A DNA stretch of 57,933 nucleotides from Mesorhizobium amorphae (GCF_014843845.1 NZ_JHQS01000032.1:1-57933), one strand, 5' to 3'. Counted from the stretch's first letter, positions 43,407-52,138 are shown. Notes: a model not told the origin generated them from the letters alone. Made by a program: numbers and translations.

Positions 43407-44045
43407 CTACGCGCCGGCGGTCACAGGCTCCCGCATGGCCAACCGCGCGGTCACATGACCCTTGACCTGGCGGATCGCCTGTTCGCGCGACATACTTCCC
43501 GGCCGCAGGGCGAGCCGCAGCCATAGCCCGTCAATCAGCGCGGTGACGCCAAGCGCGATGTCCTCGGCCTCCCTGGGCGAAGCAAGGCCACGCAGGCCGG
43601 ACAGCAGATTTGAGCGCATGCGCGCGTGGATCACCCTCTGGATACGCGCCAGCTTCGCGTCGCGCGGCACCTCGGCGCAGAGCGAAAGCCAGGCATGGCA
43701 GAGTGGAGGCTGGAACAGATGCGGCTCGAAATTACCCTCGACCACCGCATCCAGACGCTCCATCGGCGTCCGTGCCCAGCGAAGCCGTGCGATCACCGCA
43801 TCGCGCAGGACGGTATTGGCCTCGCGCATCGCGTGCTCGAACAATTCCTGCTTGTTGCGGAAATAGTGCAGCACGATGCCCTTCGAGGCACCAGCATGGG
43901 CCGCCACCTTTTCCAGCGTCGCGCCGGCAATGCCCTCGCGTTGCAGCACTGCGAAGGCCGCCTGCCGTAGCTCCTTGCGGCGTATGTCACTGAGACGCTT
44001 GAGTTTCACCGGATCGATCCATGTATCGAAAAACCACGTTGACAT
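43407..44045 (-). CDS. TetR family regulator, BetI-like, 212 aa
   Basis: HTH: IRRKELRQAAFAVLQREG, LEKVAAHAGASKGIVLHYF, followed by a C-terminal domain resembling BetI (LRDAVIARLRW...VVEGNF, WLSLCAEV, LIDGLWLRLAL). BetI represses glycine-betaine synthesis genes and is released by choline. Here the divergent target is a choline-binding-protein gene, consistent with a choline-responsive repressor, and two operators lie between them. betAB are not adjacent. The regulator identity is good; the effector is inference. Confidence 0.82.
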   Translation of the reverse strand: MSTWFFDTWIDPVKLKRLSDIRRKELRQAAFAVLQREGIAGATLEKVAAHAGASKGIVLHYFRNKQELFEHAMREANTVLRDAVIARLRWARTPMERLDAVVEGNFEPHLFQPPLCHAWLSLCAEVPRDAKLARIQRVIHARMRSNLLSGLRGLASPREAEDIALGVTALIDGLWLRLALRPGSMSREQAIRQVKGHVTARLAMREPVTAGA

Positions 44046-44066
44046 TTTCGTCCATCTAGATCAACA

Positions 44067-44104
44067 ATTGACCAATGGGACAATAAGTAGACCAACTGGT
44101 CAAT
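44067..44104. promoter_or_regulatory. Twin TetR/BetI-type operators between the regulator and choX
   Basis: Two 16-base palindromic sites, TTGACCAATGGGACAA at 44068 and TAGACCAACTGGTCAA at 44088, are spaced 20 bases apart (two helix turns). The outermost ATTGACCA/TGGTCAAT arms form a perfect inverted repeat centred at 44085.5. Both fit the T-x-GACCAA type of the BetI/TetR group. Binding here would control both divergent genes. Confidence 0.75.
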
Positions 44105-44127
44105 ATCATACGGTGAGGAGAACCGAA

Positions 44128-45066
44128 ATGCTGCGCATCTTTGCGAATGGCGTCTGTCTAGCCGTGCTGGCGCTGGCCTCTCACGCTGCCCAGGCGGGCG
44201 AGACCGAGCAGTGCAGGACGGTACGCATGGCCGAACCCGGATGGAACGATCTCGCTTTCACGACTGGGGTCGCCAGTGTCCTGCTCGACGCCCTCGGCTA
44301 TCAGGCGAAAAGCGATGTGCTCGGCCTTAACGTCATCTATGAGGGCATGAAGAACAAGGACCTGGACGCCTACCTCGGCTATTGGGATCCCGCCAGCATC
44401 GTCTATTATGAGCCTTACAAGAAGGACGGCTCGGTCGAGAATGTGCGCGTCAATCTCGAAGGTGCCAAATACACTTTCGCGGTGCCCACCTATGTCTGGG
44501 AGGCCGGGGTCAAGGACTTCTCCGACCTGCACAAATTCGCCGACAAGTTCGGCAAGAAGATGTACGGCATCGAGCCCGGATCGAACCAGCTGATGATGGA
44601 TGCCATTGCCGATCCTTCGCTCGGCCTCGATGGCTGGCAGGTGGTCGAGTCCAGCGAAGCCGGCATGCTGTCGGAGGTCGGCTATCAGATCAAGGAAAAG
44701 CATTTCATCGTCTTCCAGGCCTGGGCGCCGCATCCGATGAATGCGATGTACGACTTCAAATATCTGACCGGCGGCGACAAGTTCTACGGCCCGAATTTAG
44801 GCGCCGCGACGGTGACGACGCAGGCGCGCAAGGGCTATGTGCAGGAGTGTCCGAACGTCGGGCAGCTCTTGAAGAATCTTGTCTTCGACGTCGACTTCGA
44901 GAATGTCGGCATGGGCTATCTGATCAATGACGGCATGAAGCCTGAAGAGGCCGGACTGAAGGCGATCACCCTGAACAAGGGTCGTCTCGACGCCTGGCTC
45001 GCCGGCGTCACCACTTTCGACGGCAAGCCCGGCCTGGCTGCTGTGAAGGAAAAGCTCGGCCTGTGA
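44128..45066 (+). CDS. choX: Choline ABC transporter substrate-binding protein ChoX, 312 aa
   Basis: A signal peptide (LAVLALASHAAQAG) precedes an OpuAC-type binding fold: MAEPGWNDLAFTTGVASVLL, GYWDPASIVYYEPY, VPTYVWEAGVKDF and AWAPHPMNAMYD, with aromatic residues for caging a quaternary ammonium as in ChoX of Sinorhizobium. It binds choline in the periplasm. The permease and ATPase genes (choW, choV) do not follow; instead an alpha/beta hydrolase gene overlaps its stop. Controlled by the adjacent BetI-like repressor through the twin operators. GAGGAG ribosome site. Confidence 0.88.
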   Translation: MLRIFANGVCLAVLALASHAAQAGETEQCRTVRMAEPGWNDLAFTTGVASVLLDALGYQAKSDVLGLNVIYEGMKNKDLDAYLGYWDPASIVYYEPYKKDGSVENVRVNLEGAKYTFAVPTYVWEAGVKDFSDLHKFADKFGKKMYGIEPGSNQLMMDAIADPSLGLDGWQVVESSEAGMLSEVGYQIKEKHFIVFQAWAPHPMNAMYDFKYLTGGDKFYGPNLGAATVTTQARKGYVQECPNVGQLLKNLVFDVDFENVGMGYLINDGMKPEEAGLKAITLNKGRLDAWLAGVTTFDGKPGLAAVKEKLGL

Positions 45067-45914
45067 GCTTCGTCGAATTCGAGGTCGAGCAGCAAGCCTG
45101 GGCAGGCCGCAAGCGAATGGCCGATGTCGATGGCCTCTCTGTGGCCTATGTCGAATTCCCCGGCGCCGAGCCGGCCTTGCTGCTCATCCATGGCTTCACC
45201 GACACCAGCCGCAGCTTTTCGCTGCTGGCGCCGCACCTTGCCGGACGCCGGCTGATCATTCCGGACTTGCGTGGCCACGGCGCTTCGCAGGCCGGATTGC
45301 GAGCCTTCCGGCCTGCCAGCTTCGCCGACGACATTGCCGGGCTGATCGGGCAGTTGCGGCTCGATCGGCCGGTCCTCGTCGGCCATTCGCTTGGTGCCAT
45401 GGTGGCTATCGCGCTGGCCGCGCGGCATAGGGAGCTCATCGGCGGGCTGGTGGTCCTGGCCGGCACGTTGAAGCCCGATTTCGCGCCGGATCATCCGTTG
45501 GTCGCCGGCGTTCAGGCTCTGCGCGATCCGATCTCGCCGGCCGATCCTTTCTATGACTGGTGGCATGCCTGCCGGCCTGGTGTGCCCCAACCCTTTCTCG
45601 CCGGCATGGCGAAAGACGCCTCGACAATGCCGGTGGCGAGCTGGCGCGCGGTCCTCGAAGAAATTCGTCGCACGGATCTGACTGACGCGGCGCGAGCTGT
45701 ACAGGTGCGAACGCTGATCATCGCCGGTGCAGTCGACCCACTGTTTGGCGAAGCGCATCAGCAAGCGCTGCGGCACTGTCTTCCGGGTTCCGACTTCATC
45801 CGCATCGAAGGCTGCGGCCATAATCCGCACTGGGAGGATCCGGCACTTGTGGCCGCGGCCGTCACCGACAAGTTCAGGGCAGGGCTAGCTCAACAGCGAT
45901 TGCGAGGTCGGTGA
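45063..45914 (+). CDS. Alpha/beta hydrolase, 283 aa
   Basis: ALLLIHGFTDTSRS (oxyanion loop), LVGHSLGAMVAIAL (nucleophile elbow with the catalytic Ser), VRTLIIAGAVDPLFG (Asp) and GCGHNPHWEDP (His) give a full catalytic triad. It starts at a GTG overlapping the choX stop (GTGA), so it is translationally coupled to choX. A choline ester or related quaternary-ammonium ester would be a logical substrate, but this is inference. The last 30 bases overlap the 3' end of the convergent NIPSNAP gene. Confidence 0.88.
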   Translation: MSFVEFEVEQQAWAGRKRMADVDGLSVAYVEFPGAEPALLLIHGFTDTSRSFSLLAPHLAGRRLIIPDLRGHGASQAGLRAFRPASFADDIAGLIGQLRLDRPVLVGHSLGAMVAIALAARHRELIGGLVVLAGTLKPDFAPDHPLVAGVQALRDPISPADPFYDWWHACRPGVPQPFLAGMAKDASTMPVASWRAVLEEIRRTDLTDAARAVQVRTLIIAGAVDPLFGEAHQQALRHCLPGSDFIRIEGCGHNPHWEDPALVAAAVTDKFRAGLAQQRLRGR

Positions 45915-46664
45915 AAGCCGCAGGGTCTGCGTCGGTCTGGCGCGGTTCGGTTCCGTTGCCCGGTGGAAGGTCCGCCACATCTGTGAAGCGGCCAGGGTCG
46001 CTTCATGATTTGCGTGCGCGTCGGCGCTGTCGAATCCCATGACGCTGATGAAGACGTTTTCGCCTGATCGCACTGGCAGGCGGGGAAAGCTGTTTTCGGC
46101 GTGCTCGGTGACGAAGGCGCCGAGCAACCTTGCGCCGAGCGCTTCGATCAGCGGAACGGCCCGGGCCTCGAAGTTTTCGGCAAAGCCAGCCTCGGTGCCA
46201 GGCTGCAAATGATGTATCTTGATTGCAACAATGGCCTTCAAGCGGCTGTCATCGCTCGGTTTTTCCTGCTCAGATCCATCAGCTCTTCGCAAACCCGACA
46301 GGTCGAAGCCGGCGCCCGGCCATGCCGGTTTCAGCAGCAGCACGTCGTCGGAATCGATCATCGTGGCGTTGGCGGCGTCGCGCCATGCGGCCCACACCGG
46401 CCCGTCATAGAAGGCGGCCAGTGCATCTTTCCTCGCGTCCATGCCGTCAAAGCCGCGCATCCAGACGAACATGTCGGGCCGGTCGAGGTCGCGGAACTGG
46501 CCGATGATGGTCATGCCGGCCGCTTCCTGGCCCTCGATCAGACGGCTGTCGAAGACATCGATCAGCGTGTCGCGCCGGCCGGGTCTTAGCGTGTACTGCC
46601 GCAATTCGACCACGGGCGAGGCGAGCAGGCCGGCTGTCGCGGGGGCTTTCAGGGGCAGGTTCAT
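45885..46664 (-). CDS. NIPSNAP family protein, 259 aa
   Basis: Two NIPSNAP/dimeric-barrel repeats: VELRQYTLRPGRRDTLIDVF near the N-terminus and VAIKIHHLQPGTEAGFAENF in the second half, each followed by a W/F-rich strand (VWMRGFDGM, VFISVMGFDS). Function is unknown; the fold resembles small-ligand or monooxygenase-like barrels. Its promoter contains two palindromic operators for the divergent TetR gene, so its product may process that regulator's ligand. Confidence 0.85.
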   Translation of the reverse strand: MNLPLKAPATAGLLASPVVELRQYTLRPGRRDTLIDVFDSRLIEGQEAAGMTIIGQFRDLDRPDMFVWMRGFDGMDARKDALAAFYDGPVWAAWRDAANATMIDSDDVLLLKPAWPGAGFDLSGLRRADGSEQEKPSDDSRLKAIVAIKIHHLQPGTEAGFAENFEARAVPLIEALGARLLGAFVTEHAENSFPRLPVRSGENVFISVMGFDSADAHANHEATLAASQMWRTFHRATEPNRARPTQTLRLSPTSQSLLS

Positions 46665-46676
46665 CGCGCACTCTCC

Positions 46677-46726
46677 AAAACAGGATGATCGTCCTGTTTA
46701 CAAAACAGACCGGTTGTCCTGTTTTG
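46677..46726. promoter_or_regulatory. Twin operators between the NIPSNAP and TetR genes
   Basis: Site 1 (46678-46699): AAACAGGA and TCCTGTTT arms around TGATCG. Site 2 (46701-46726): CAAAACAG and CTGTTTTG arms. Both share the CAGG/CCTG-type half site, and site 2 adjoins the TetR transcription start region. Strong evidence for autoregulation and control of the NIPSNAP gene. Confidence 0.8.
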
Positions 46727-46747
46727 TCAATCTGCTATCGTCTGAAA

Positions 46748-47446
46748 ATGTCAGCAGAGATTTCCGCTCGCCCAAGATCGCGGGCTCAAAAACGCACCAA
46801 CGACCCCGAAGGCATGCGCAACAGGGTGCTCGATGTCGCGGAAGCGTCGTTTCAGGAGCGCGGTTATCACGCTTCCAGCATCGGCGACCTGATGGCGGCG
46901 GCCGGCGTCACCGGCGGCGCGCTGCATCACCACTTCCCGACCAAGAAGGCGCTGGCCCTGGCGGTGATCAAGGAGCGGGTGGCTGCGGCCGTCGAAGAGA
47001 CCTGGATCGCGCCGGTGCAGGCGGCGGGATCGGCCCGCGAGGGCATACGCGCCGTGTTCGAGGCGGTGGCGGCCGAACTCGAGCAGCAAGGTTTCGTGCG
47101 CGGCTGCCCGCTCAACAATCTGGCGCATGAATTGTCGCTCGCCGATCCGGATTTCCGCGTTGCCCTTGCCAGCATCTTTGCCGCCTGGCGCGAGGCGATC
47201 GCCGGCAAGGTCAGGACCGATCAGCAAACGGGCGAGGAACAGGGTACCGATCCGGATCGCTTCTCTGCCTTGGCGGTCGCCGCCTATTCCGGCGCCATGT
47301 CGATGGCCAAGGCGGCGCAGGATGCCGGCCCACTGCGCGATTGCCTGGCGGAATTGGAACGCAGCACCGATTCAGCCGCGTCGTCCCTGGGCCGAGCGGG
47401 AGCGAAGCGACGCCGCAGGGTGCTGCTGCGGCCGGGAAAGCCCTAA
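46748..47446 (+). CDS. TetR family regulator, 232 aa
   Basis: HTH: NRVLDVAEASFQERGYHASS, then LMAAAGVTGGALHHHFPTKKAL. The ligand domain has EQQGFVRGCPLNNLAHEL, the GCP-x-N pattern of the TetR_C_16/YxaF-like group. The C-terminus is Arg-rich and extends beyond the usual end. The start was taken at MSAEISARP downstream of the operators. Probably represses itself and the NIPSNAP gene; ligand unknown. Confidence 0.85.
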   Translation: MSAEISARPRSRAQKRTNDPEGMRNRVLDVAEASFQERGYHASSIGDLMAAAGVTGGALHHHFPTKKALALAVIKERVAAAVEETWIAPVQAAGSAREGIRAVFEAVAAELEQQGFVRGCPLNNLAHELSLADPDFRVALASIFAAWREAIAGKVRTDQQTGEEQGTDPDRFSALAVAAYSGAMSMAKAAQDAGPLRDCLAELERSTDSAASSLGRAGAKRRRRVLLRPGKP

Positions 47447-47473
47447 AGCCGGAGGGGGCGGAAGGGCGCCGTT

Positions 47474-48067
47474 CTATTTCGCCAGCGGTTTGATCGTCTC
47501 GTAGCCGTTCACCGATTCCGCGCTGGTGCCCTCGTCGTAGCGCCGGGCGAGAGCTGCCTGCAGATCTGGCGCATAGAGCGCAGTGAACGCATCCAGCGTC
47601 TCGCCGGCCCCATTCTTGAAGGTCTCTTTGACCGCCAGTACCTTGTATTTGCAGTCGCCCAGGCTGAACGTCTCCTTGCCCTTGACGACCAAAGTCAGCG
47701 TCTTGGTGCTCTTTGGCTGCTTCTTCGGCGCTAGCTCGACGAATTCGATCGTGCTCTTTGCCCCGGTCTTCAGCGGAAACAGTTTTCGCAGATCGGAAAA
47801 CGGGATCATCGCCACCCGACCGGTATCACTGTCGCGAAACACCTCGATCAGGCCGTTGAACAGGAACTGCGTCTGCGGCGATTCGGATTCGTATTTGTTG
47901 ACGACGGCAACCATGCCGCCGGCCGTCGGGCGAAACTCGCTGCGGATGCCGGGCTTTTCCAGCACGAAGCCATCCCTGGCGGATTTCGCGTCGACGCAGT
48001 CGGCAGCATGGGCAACGCCCGCCGGCAGCAACGCCGCCAGCATCATCATGATCGGTGCAGCTTTCAT
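47474..48067 (-). CDS. Exported protein of unknown function, 197 aa
   Basis: The signal peptide (PIMMMLAALLPAGVAHAAD) is followed by a beta-rich, soluble domain with Cys at DCVDAK and GDCKYKV, probably a disulfide. EKPGIRSEFRPTAGG and VKGKETFSLGDCKY are the most distinctive parts. I do not recognise a named domain. A clear AGGAGG ribosome site lies upstream. Convergent with the TetR gene. Confidence 0.75.
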   Translation of the reverse strand: MKAAPIMMMLAALLPAGVAHAADCVDAKSARDGFVLEKPGIRSEFRPTAGGMVAVVNKYESESPQTQFLFNGLIEVFRDSDTGRVAMIPFSDLRKLFPLKTGAKSTIEFVELAPKKQPKSTKTLTLVVKGKETFSLGDCKYKVLAVKETFKNGAGETLDAFTALYAPDLQAALARRYDEGTSAESVNGYETIKPLAK

Positions 48068-48202
48068 GGCGTCCTCCTCGCTCGCGCAAGTTGAGGAGCC
48101 AAGACATGCCAGACCTGCGGCGCCATGTCGATGGATGGTTTGGACGAGAAGTGCTGCCGGAGAACTGGACGGCCGGGCGCCGGCTGTGCTGAATTTCGGC
48201 GC

Positions 48203-49336
48203 ATGATGTATAGCCTCCCGCCCCGCCTACTGTCCCGGCGCGATTTTTTGGCCCAGGCGCTGGGGGTTGCTGCCGTCGGCGCCCTTGCGCGCCCGGCGCT
48301 CGGCCAGACCGGGCAGCGCATCCAGCCCATCGACGCCACCTTCCTGTTCATCGCCGACGTCCATGCCTGCCGCATGGCGAGCGGCCTCAGCCCCAATTGC
48401 CAGCAGGAAGGCAAGACCGACGCCGCCTTGCTGCGCAACGTCGCCGCGCTGAACGGCCTCAGTGACAAGGATTGGCCGGCCGAGATCGACGGCGTCGCCA
48501 CCGGCCTGCGCTCGGCCGGCAGCCGCATCGGCACGCCGCTCGGCCTCGTCGTCGGCGGCGACATCACAGACGATGGCGGCGGCCAGATCACCCAGCCCAG
48601 CGAAGGCACGCAGCTTCTGCAGTTTAGCCAGCGCTACCAGCAAGGGATCGGCCCCGGCCGCGTCCACATGCCTGTCTATGTCGGGCTCGGCAATCACGAC
48701 CTCGACCAGAACGGGCCGCCGCATCATGTCGACTGGTACCGCCGCGAGATGCGCGACTATGTCGAGGTCAATCACCGCCCCGGCGTCTTCTTCAAGCCGC
48801 CGGTGCCGGCCACCGAATACGATGTCGACACCGACTGCTATTCCTGGGACTGGGGCGGCCTGCATCTTATCCAGACGCATCGTTTCGCCGGCGATGCGGG
48901 CCACGGCGCCATCTCCAGCCTGCCATGGCTGAAGCAGGATCTGGCCACCTATGCCGGCGACGGCCGCCCGGTCATCCTGTTCCAGCATTATGGTTGGGAT
49001 ACTTTTTCGACCGAGAAATGGGATCCGACCAAGCGGACTTACGACAATGAGGGCGCCGGCGCGCCGCATTGGTGGAGCGAGAGTGACCGCCAGGCGCTGC
49101 TTTCGGCGCTGAAAGGCTACAATGTCATCGCCATTTTTCACGGCCATCAGCACGAGGTGCCGATGATCTACCAGCGCGACGGGCTCGACCTCATCAAGCC
49201 GAAGGCCGCCTATATGGGCGGCTTCGCGCTGGTGCGAGTGACCGGTGACGGCATGGATGTCGTGCTGGGCGAGGCGACCGGCGACCATGGCGAGGTGATG
49301 TTCACCAAAGCCTTCTCGAAGAGCCTGAGCTTCTGA
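48203..49336 (+). CDS. Tat-exported metallophosphoesterase, 377 aa
   Basis: A twin-arginine signal (LSRRDFLAQALGVAAVGALA) targets a folded metalloenzyme to the periplasm. The calcineurin-type motifs are complete: FIADVHA (D-x-H), VGGDITDD (GD), GLGNHDLDQ (GNHD), a VILFQHY histidine and FHGHQHE (GHxH). It hydrolyses phosphate mono- or diesters with two metal ions; the substrate is unknown. MMYSLPP is chosen as start because the Tat motif follows directly. Confidence 0.9.
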   Translation: MMYSLPPRLLSRRDFLAQALGVAAVGALARPALGQTGQRIQPIDATFLFIADVHACRMASGLSPNCQQEGKTDAALLRNVAALNGLSDKDWPAEIDGVATGLRSAGSRIGTPLGLVVGGDITDDGGGQITQPSEGTQLLQFSQRYQQGIGPGRVHMPVYVGLGNHDLDQNGPPHHVDWYRREMRDYVEVNHRPGVFFKPPVPATEYDVDTDCYSWDWGGLHLIQTHRFAGDAGHGAISSLPWLKQDLATYAGDGRPVILFQHYGWDTFSTEKWDPTKRTYDNEGAGAPHWWSESDRQALLSALKGYNVIAIFHGHQHEVPMIYQRDGLDLIKPKAAYMGGFALVRVTGDGMDVVLGEATGDHGEVMFTKAFSKSLSF

Positions 49337-49440
49337 GGCGCGCTGGCGGGACGGCGGCAGTGGTCGTATTTTCGGGATCGGCCCGGCTTCTCCCGGGCTA
49401 AGCAGGCAGGGTTGGCTGCGCAGGCAAGTCGGGAGAAACC

Positions 49441-50100
49441 ATGGCTGAATTCACACTCTTCATAGGCAACAAATGCTTTTCGTCCTGGTCGCTCCGGCCC
49501 TGGGTGGCGATGCGGCATCTGGAGATCCCGTTCGAGGAAGGCTTCGTGCGCCTGCGCACACCGGAAACCGCCGCCAACCTCGCCAGGGTGTCGCCGACCG
49601 GGCTGGTGCCCGTCTTGAATCACAATGGCAAAATTGTCTGGGAAACCCTTGCCATCCTTGAATATCTCGCCGACCTGTTTCCGGAGAAAAAACTCTGGCC
49701 CGATGACATCGGCACCCGCGCGCTGGCCCGCTCGGTGGCGACCGAGATGCATTCCGGCTTTCGTGAGGTCCGCTATGGCTGGCCGATGAATTTGCGCCGG
49801 CCCAAGGCGTATAAACCGCTCGACGCCGAAGGCGAGGCACAGCGGGCGCGCATCGAAGCGATCTGGCGGCAATGCCGTGCCGAGCACGGCAAGGGCGGCC
49901 CGTTCCTGTTCGGCCATTTCAACGCGGCCGATGCCATGTATGCGCCGATCGTCACCCGCTTCGACACCTATGGCGGCGAACTGGCGCCGGATACACGCGC
50001 CTATGTCGATGCCGTGCTTTCAACGCCGGCGATGCGGCACTGGTACGCGGAAGCCGCCAAGGAGACGTGGCCGGAACCCGGCCCGCACGAACAGGACTGA
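49441..50100 (+). CDS. Glutathione S-transferase family protein, 219 aa
   Basis: Thioredoxin-like N-domain: FTLFIGNKCFSSWSLRPWVAM, with SPTGLVPVL (cis-Pro) and the glutathione-binding WETLAILEYLADLF. An all-helical C-domain with GHFNAADAMYAPIVTRF follows. The CFSSWS start resembles zeta/YfcF-like GSTs, in which a Ser activates glutathione. Full length. GGGAGAAACC precedes the ATG. Confidence 0.9.
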   Translation: MAEFTLFIGNKCFSSWSLRPWVAMRHLEIPFEEGFVRLRTPETAANLARVSPTGLVPVLNHNGKIVWETLAILEYLADLFPEKKLWPDDIGTRALARSVATEMHSGFREVRYGWPMNLRRPKAYKPLDAEGEAQRARIEAIWRQCRAEHGKGGPFLFGHFNAADAMYAPIVTRFDTYGGELAPDTRAYVDAVLSTPAMRHWYAEAAKETWPEPGPHEQD

Positions 50101-50182
50101 CCAAGAGAGCATCGCCGGACGAGAATCGCTGAGTTCATCCCGCAGCGGCGTTGTTGACGAACAATCGCAATCGGCATAAATA

Positions 50183-50200
50183 CGTAACCAAATGGATACG
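50183..50200. promoter_or_regulatory. ArsR-type operator upstream of the regulator gene
   Basis: CGTAACC at 50183 and GGATACG at 50194 form an interrupted palindrome (CGTA-x-CC/GG-x-TACG) centred at 50191.5, five bases before the ArsR start. The position predicts autorepression of the two-gene operon. Confidence 0.65.
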
Positions 50201-50204
50201 CATT

Positions 50205-50525
50205 ATGCCGCAGGCTGAATCCGATCGTTCCGTTTTCCGCGCCATCGCCGATCCGACGCGCCGCGCCATCCTGGATCGTTTGCGGCATGGCCCGGCGCCG
50301 GTCAACGAACTCGCCTCGGCCTTTTCGCAGAGCCGGCCGGCGATCTCCAAGCATCTCAGGATCCTGCGCGAATTGCGCGTCGTCTCCGAGCAGAAACATG
50401 GCCGCGAGCGGCTCTACCGGCTGGAGCCGGCGGAGCTGAAGAACGTCGCCGACTGGATCTTGCCCTATCGCGATTTCTGGCAGGCAAGCCTCGGCAATCT
50501 GAAATCCTATCTGGAGAACGAATGA
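50205..50525 (+). CDS. ArsR family regulator of the SRPBCC-partner type, 106 aa
   Basis: The winged HTH contains FRAIADPTRRAILDRLRHG, VNELASAFSQSRPAISKHL and a GRERLYRLEP wing. It has no Cys metal site, as is typical of ArsR-like proteins paired with AHSA1/SRPBCC genes. Its stop overlaps the SRPBCC-YCII start by four bases. Probably represses its own operon; the inducer is unknown. Confidence 0.9.
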   Translation: MPQAESDRSVFRAIADPTRRAILDRLRHGPAPVNELASAFSQSRPAISKHLRILRELRVVSEQKHGRERLYRLEPAELKNVADWILPYRDFWQASLGNLKSYLENE

Positions 50526-51304
50526 TGGCCAGCAACGACGGGCCGCGTGCAGTCGCCGACGTCTCGGTGGGCACCATCCTTGCCACGGTGACGATCGCGG
50601 TGCCGCCCGACCGGGTGTTTCGCGCGCTCACCGCCGAGGACCAGATCCCGCTCTGGTGGGGTTCGGACGCGCTTTACCGGACGACCAGGCATACCGCCGA
50701 TGTCAGGCCGGGCGGCGCCTGGTATTCGGAAGGCAAGGGCGCCGACGGCCATGAATTCCATGTCCAGGGCGAATATCTCGAGGTCGAGCCGCCGCATCGT
50801 CTGGTGATGACCTGGAAAGCGCCGTGGGACGGCGACAATGTCACGACCGTCACCTACACGCTCGAAGCGGTCGAGACTGGAACGCGGCTGACGCTGCGCC
50901 ACGAAGGCTTTGGCGCACGTCAGGACGCATGCCGCGATCATGGCTCCGGCTGGGAGCGAGTGCTCGGCTGGCTGAATGCATTCCTTGCCGCCGAAGCTGG
51001 CATCAAGTCGCCAGGCATATTCCACTGTCGGATGATCCCGCCGCGCCCGGATTTCGCCTTTACCTTGACCGAGGAGGAGAGGGCGCTGATGGACCGGCAT
51101 GCCGACTATCTGCGCGGCAAGCTGGCCGAGGGCACCATGATGCTGGCTGGTCCGGTCGCCGACCCGGCCGGGCCCTGGGGCCTCGCCATCCTGCGCGTCG
51201 ACACCGAGGCCGAGGCAAGGGCGTTGACCGATGCCGACCCGGTGGTGCGTTCGGGGCAGGGCTTTCGCTACGAAATCCTGCCGCTGATGAGCGTGATAAT
51301 GTGA
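50522..51304 (+). CDS. SRPBCC (AHSA1-like)-YCII domain fusion protein, 260 aa
   Basis: Residues 15-160 are an AHSA1-type ligand-binding fold (TVTIAVPPDRVFRAL, IPLWWGSDALY, PPHRLVMTWKAPW, TRLTLRHEGFG and GWERVLGWLNAFL). Residues 170-255 form a YCII-like domain (FALTLTEEE-type start, DRHADYLRGKLAEGTMMLAGPV, DTEAEARALTDADPVV). The two domains are usually separate small proteins. It is coupled to the upstream ArsR gene. It may bind or transform a small hydrophobic molecule; function unknown. Confidence 0.88.
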   Translation: MMASNDGPRAVADVSVGTILATVTIAVPPDRVFRALTAEDQIPLWWGSDALYRTTRHTADVRPGGAWYSEGKGADGHEFHVQGEYLEVEPPHRLVMTWKAPWDGDNVTTVTYTLEAVETGTRLTLRHEGFGARQDACRDHGSGWERVLGWLNAFLAAEAGIKSPGIFHCRMIPPRPDFAFTLTEEERALMDRHADYLRGKLAEGTMMLAGPVADPAGPWGLAILRVDTEAEARALTDADPVVRSGQGFRYEILPLMSVIM

Positions 51305-51751
51305 ACGATTTTGAAAGCCCCAAATACAAGAACGCCCCTCGCGCCTTTTATCGCGCGGGAGGCGTCCTTTTTTGTCAGCCTTTCCAAGATTGCTCTCATG
51401 AATTGCTGACCGTATCAAAATGCGCCGGTGCCAGAATGGTTCCCGCCCGTTGCGATTTTTTTTTCAATCTGGCCCTTGGCGGTTTTTGCATCCCGGACGC
51501 AACGGGAAAAGGGGCTTCGTCGTGCCTTGCCCGGCAGCCATGCGGCGTTTCGGCTGTCGTCGCCAAAACAAGAAATTTGACATGGCGGCAAAAGAAGTCT
51601 ACTAGAAGTTTGTCGATATTTGTTTGCCCGACTTTTGTTATCCGCGCGCAATGCGCGCCTTTGACGAACTTCCTCCCATCAAAAATCGAGACAAACGCTG
51701 TTGTGCATTCGCATGACGGTGAACGAATATTTGCCATGGAAAGGGTTCGTT
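51305..51751 (+). promoter_or_regulatory. Terminator and long leader of the cold-shock gene
   Basis: About 447 bases. The first part holds an intrinsic terminator (51332). The rest, 51380-51751, has no convincing gene and is T-rich in patches (51460-51472). Long structured leaders are usual for cold-shock mRNAs; a regulatory leader is plausible here but unproven. Confidence 0.4.
51332..51373 (+). terminator. Terminator of the ArsR/SRPBCC-YCII operon
   Basis: ACGCCCCTCGCGC pairs with GCGCGGGAGGCGT with a single mismatch and is followed by seven T. Confidence 0.88.
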
Positions 51752-51961
51752 ATGAGCACTGGCACAGTAAAATGGTTCAACGCCACCAAGGGCTTTGGCT
51801 TTATTCAGCCTGACGACGGTTCGGCCGACGTTTTCGTCCATGTTTCGGCCGTCGAGCGTGCCGGAATGCGCACCATCGTCGAAGGCCAGAAGCTTGGCTA
51901 CGAGATGGTCCGCGACAACAAGTCGGGCAAGATGTCCGCCGATCAGCTTCAGGCTGCCTAA
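51752..51961 (+). CDS. Cold-shock domain protein, 69 aa
   Basis: The single cold-shock domain has both RNA-binding motifs, [17 protein letters not shown] and [13 protein letters not shown]. It is an RNA chaperone of the CspA type. Normal length. The start at MSTGTVK follows AAGGG; the longer in-frame extension overlaps leader sequence. Confidence 0.96.
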   Translation: MSTGTVKWFNATKGFGFIQPDDGSADVFVHVSAVERAGMRTIVEGQKLGYEMVRDNKSGKMSADQLQAA

Positions 51962-52138
51962 AACGGAATTCAGCCTTCCCGGTGACCACGGATGTACTGG
52001 CATCGGTAGATGGCGAAGGAGGGTCAGGCAAATGCCTGGCCTTTTTCGTTTCTGGCTGTGAATTGTGCGCCGCAGGTCCCTTGGTATGTGCTAAGCACCT
52101 CGCGCCAACGTGGATCCCCAGAACCAGGAAGAAGAAAG

